5,782 nucleotides of DNA, taken from NCBI GenBank assembly GCA_964527315.1, contig CAZGOQ010000137.1:1-5782 (forward strand), in the 5' to 3' direction. Shown here one piece after another: positions 5,745 to 5,782 of this stretch. A program made the position numbers and the translations under genes. The notes under the pieces were generated by a model. That model was given only the letters and a program-made list of their open reading frames with translations. It ran no database searches and was not told the origin of the DNA. This DNA is from HGM13006 sp964527315 (GTDB lineage: Bacteria; Bacillota; Clostridia; Oscillospirales; Oscillospiraceae). Positions within the stretch are counted from its first letter, which is position 1. Every line of letters starts with the position of its first letter.

Positions 5745-5773
5745 TTGCAAAGCGAATGATTCGGATTTATAAT
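5745..5773 (+). promoter_or_regulatory. Candidate promoter reading out of the right end, with a spacer palindrome
   Basis: TTGCAA (5745-5750), 17 bases, then TATAAT (5768-5773): a perfect -10 box, a four-of-six -35 box and optimal spacing. The spacer contains CGAAT-G-ATTCG (5753-5763), an inverted repeat that could be an operator. The driven gene lies beyond base 5782. No terminator for the metallophosphoesterase is visible in 5717-5744. Confidence 0.55.
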
Positions 5774-5782
5774 CACAGCAAC

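Noticed and set aside
1..5782. CRISPR arrays, tRNA or rRNA genes, insertion sequences, attachment sites
   Set aside because: I looked for spaced direct repeats, cloverleaf-like sequence, transposase motifs and terminal inverted repeats and saw none.

Overview
The window looks like chromosomal sequence from a Gram-positive Firmicute, probably a gut-type Clostridia/Oscillospiraceae member. This is inferred from strong AGGAGG-type ribosome binding sites, a lipoprotein signal with a Ser/Thr/Ala-rich linker on the solute-binding protein, a DUF6440 gene (a family I know mainly from Firmicutes), a YkuE-like metallophosphatase, and moderately GC-rich genes with AT-rich gaps. No species can be named from the sequence alone.

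Layout. Bases 1-523 (+ strand) hold the 3' end of an SPFH/Band-7 (stomatin/paraslipin-type) gene, followed one base later by a 60-residue DUF6440 gene. A hairpin at 574-611 lies between these genes and the convergent operon and probably terminates both. Bases 678-4686 (- strand) hold a complete three-gene sugar-type ABC importer of the CUT2 (ribose/galactose/xylose) class, transcribed as lipoprotein solute-binding protein (4686-3415), double ATPase (3224-1710), permease (1706-678). The ATPase most likely starts at a TTG codon behind a near-perfect Shine-Dalgarno. A 190-base gap with a 13-bp perfect GC-rich stem-loop separates the binding-protein gene from the ATPase gene, a usual arrangement for making more binding protein than membrane complex.

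The intergenic region 4687-4930 carries a near-consensus sigma-A promoter for the transporter (TTGACT-17-TAAAAT). Two 9-bp direct repeats overlap its -35 side, and a TTGCGGC/GCCGCAA palindrome lies just downstream of the start point. These are plausible control sites. In the other direction a 261-residue, signal-anchored calcineurin-like metallophosphoesterase (4931-5716, +) is complete, with all family metal-ligand motifs and an unusual CGPC tetrapeptide. The last 66 bases contain a TTGCAA-17-TATAAT promoter candidate reading out of the window.

How they work together: the three minus-strand genes should form one importer, in which the lipoprotein binds a sugar-like ligand outside the membrane, the permease forms the channel and the ATPase drives it. 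No catabolic enzyme, regulator or sensor gene accompanies it here, so the ligand is unknown. I did not find a novel defence or mobile system. The most interesting items are the SPFH-DUF6440 pair, the transporter control region and the CGPC motif. Very long plus-strand open frames across the transporter (894 and 436 codons) are antisense shadows.
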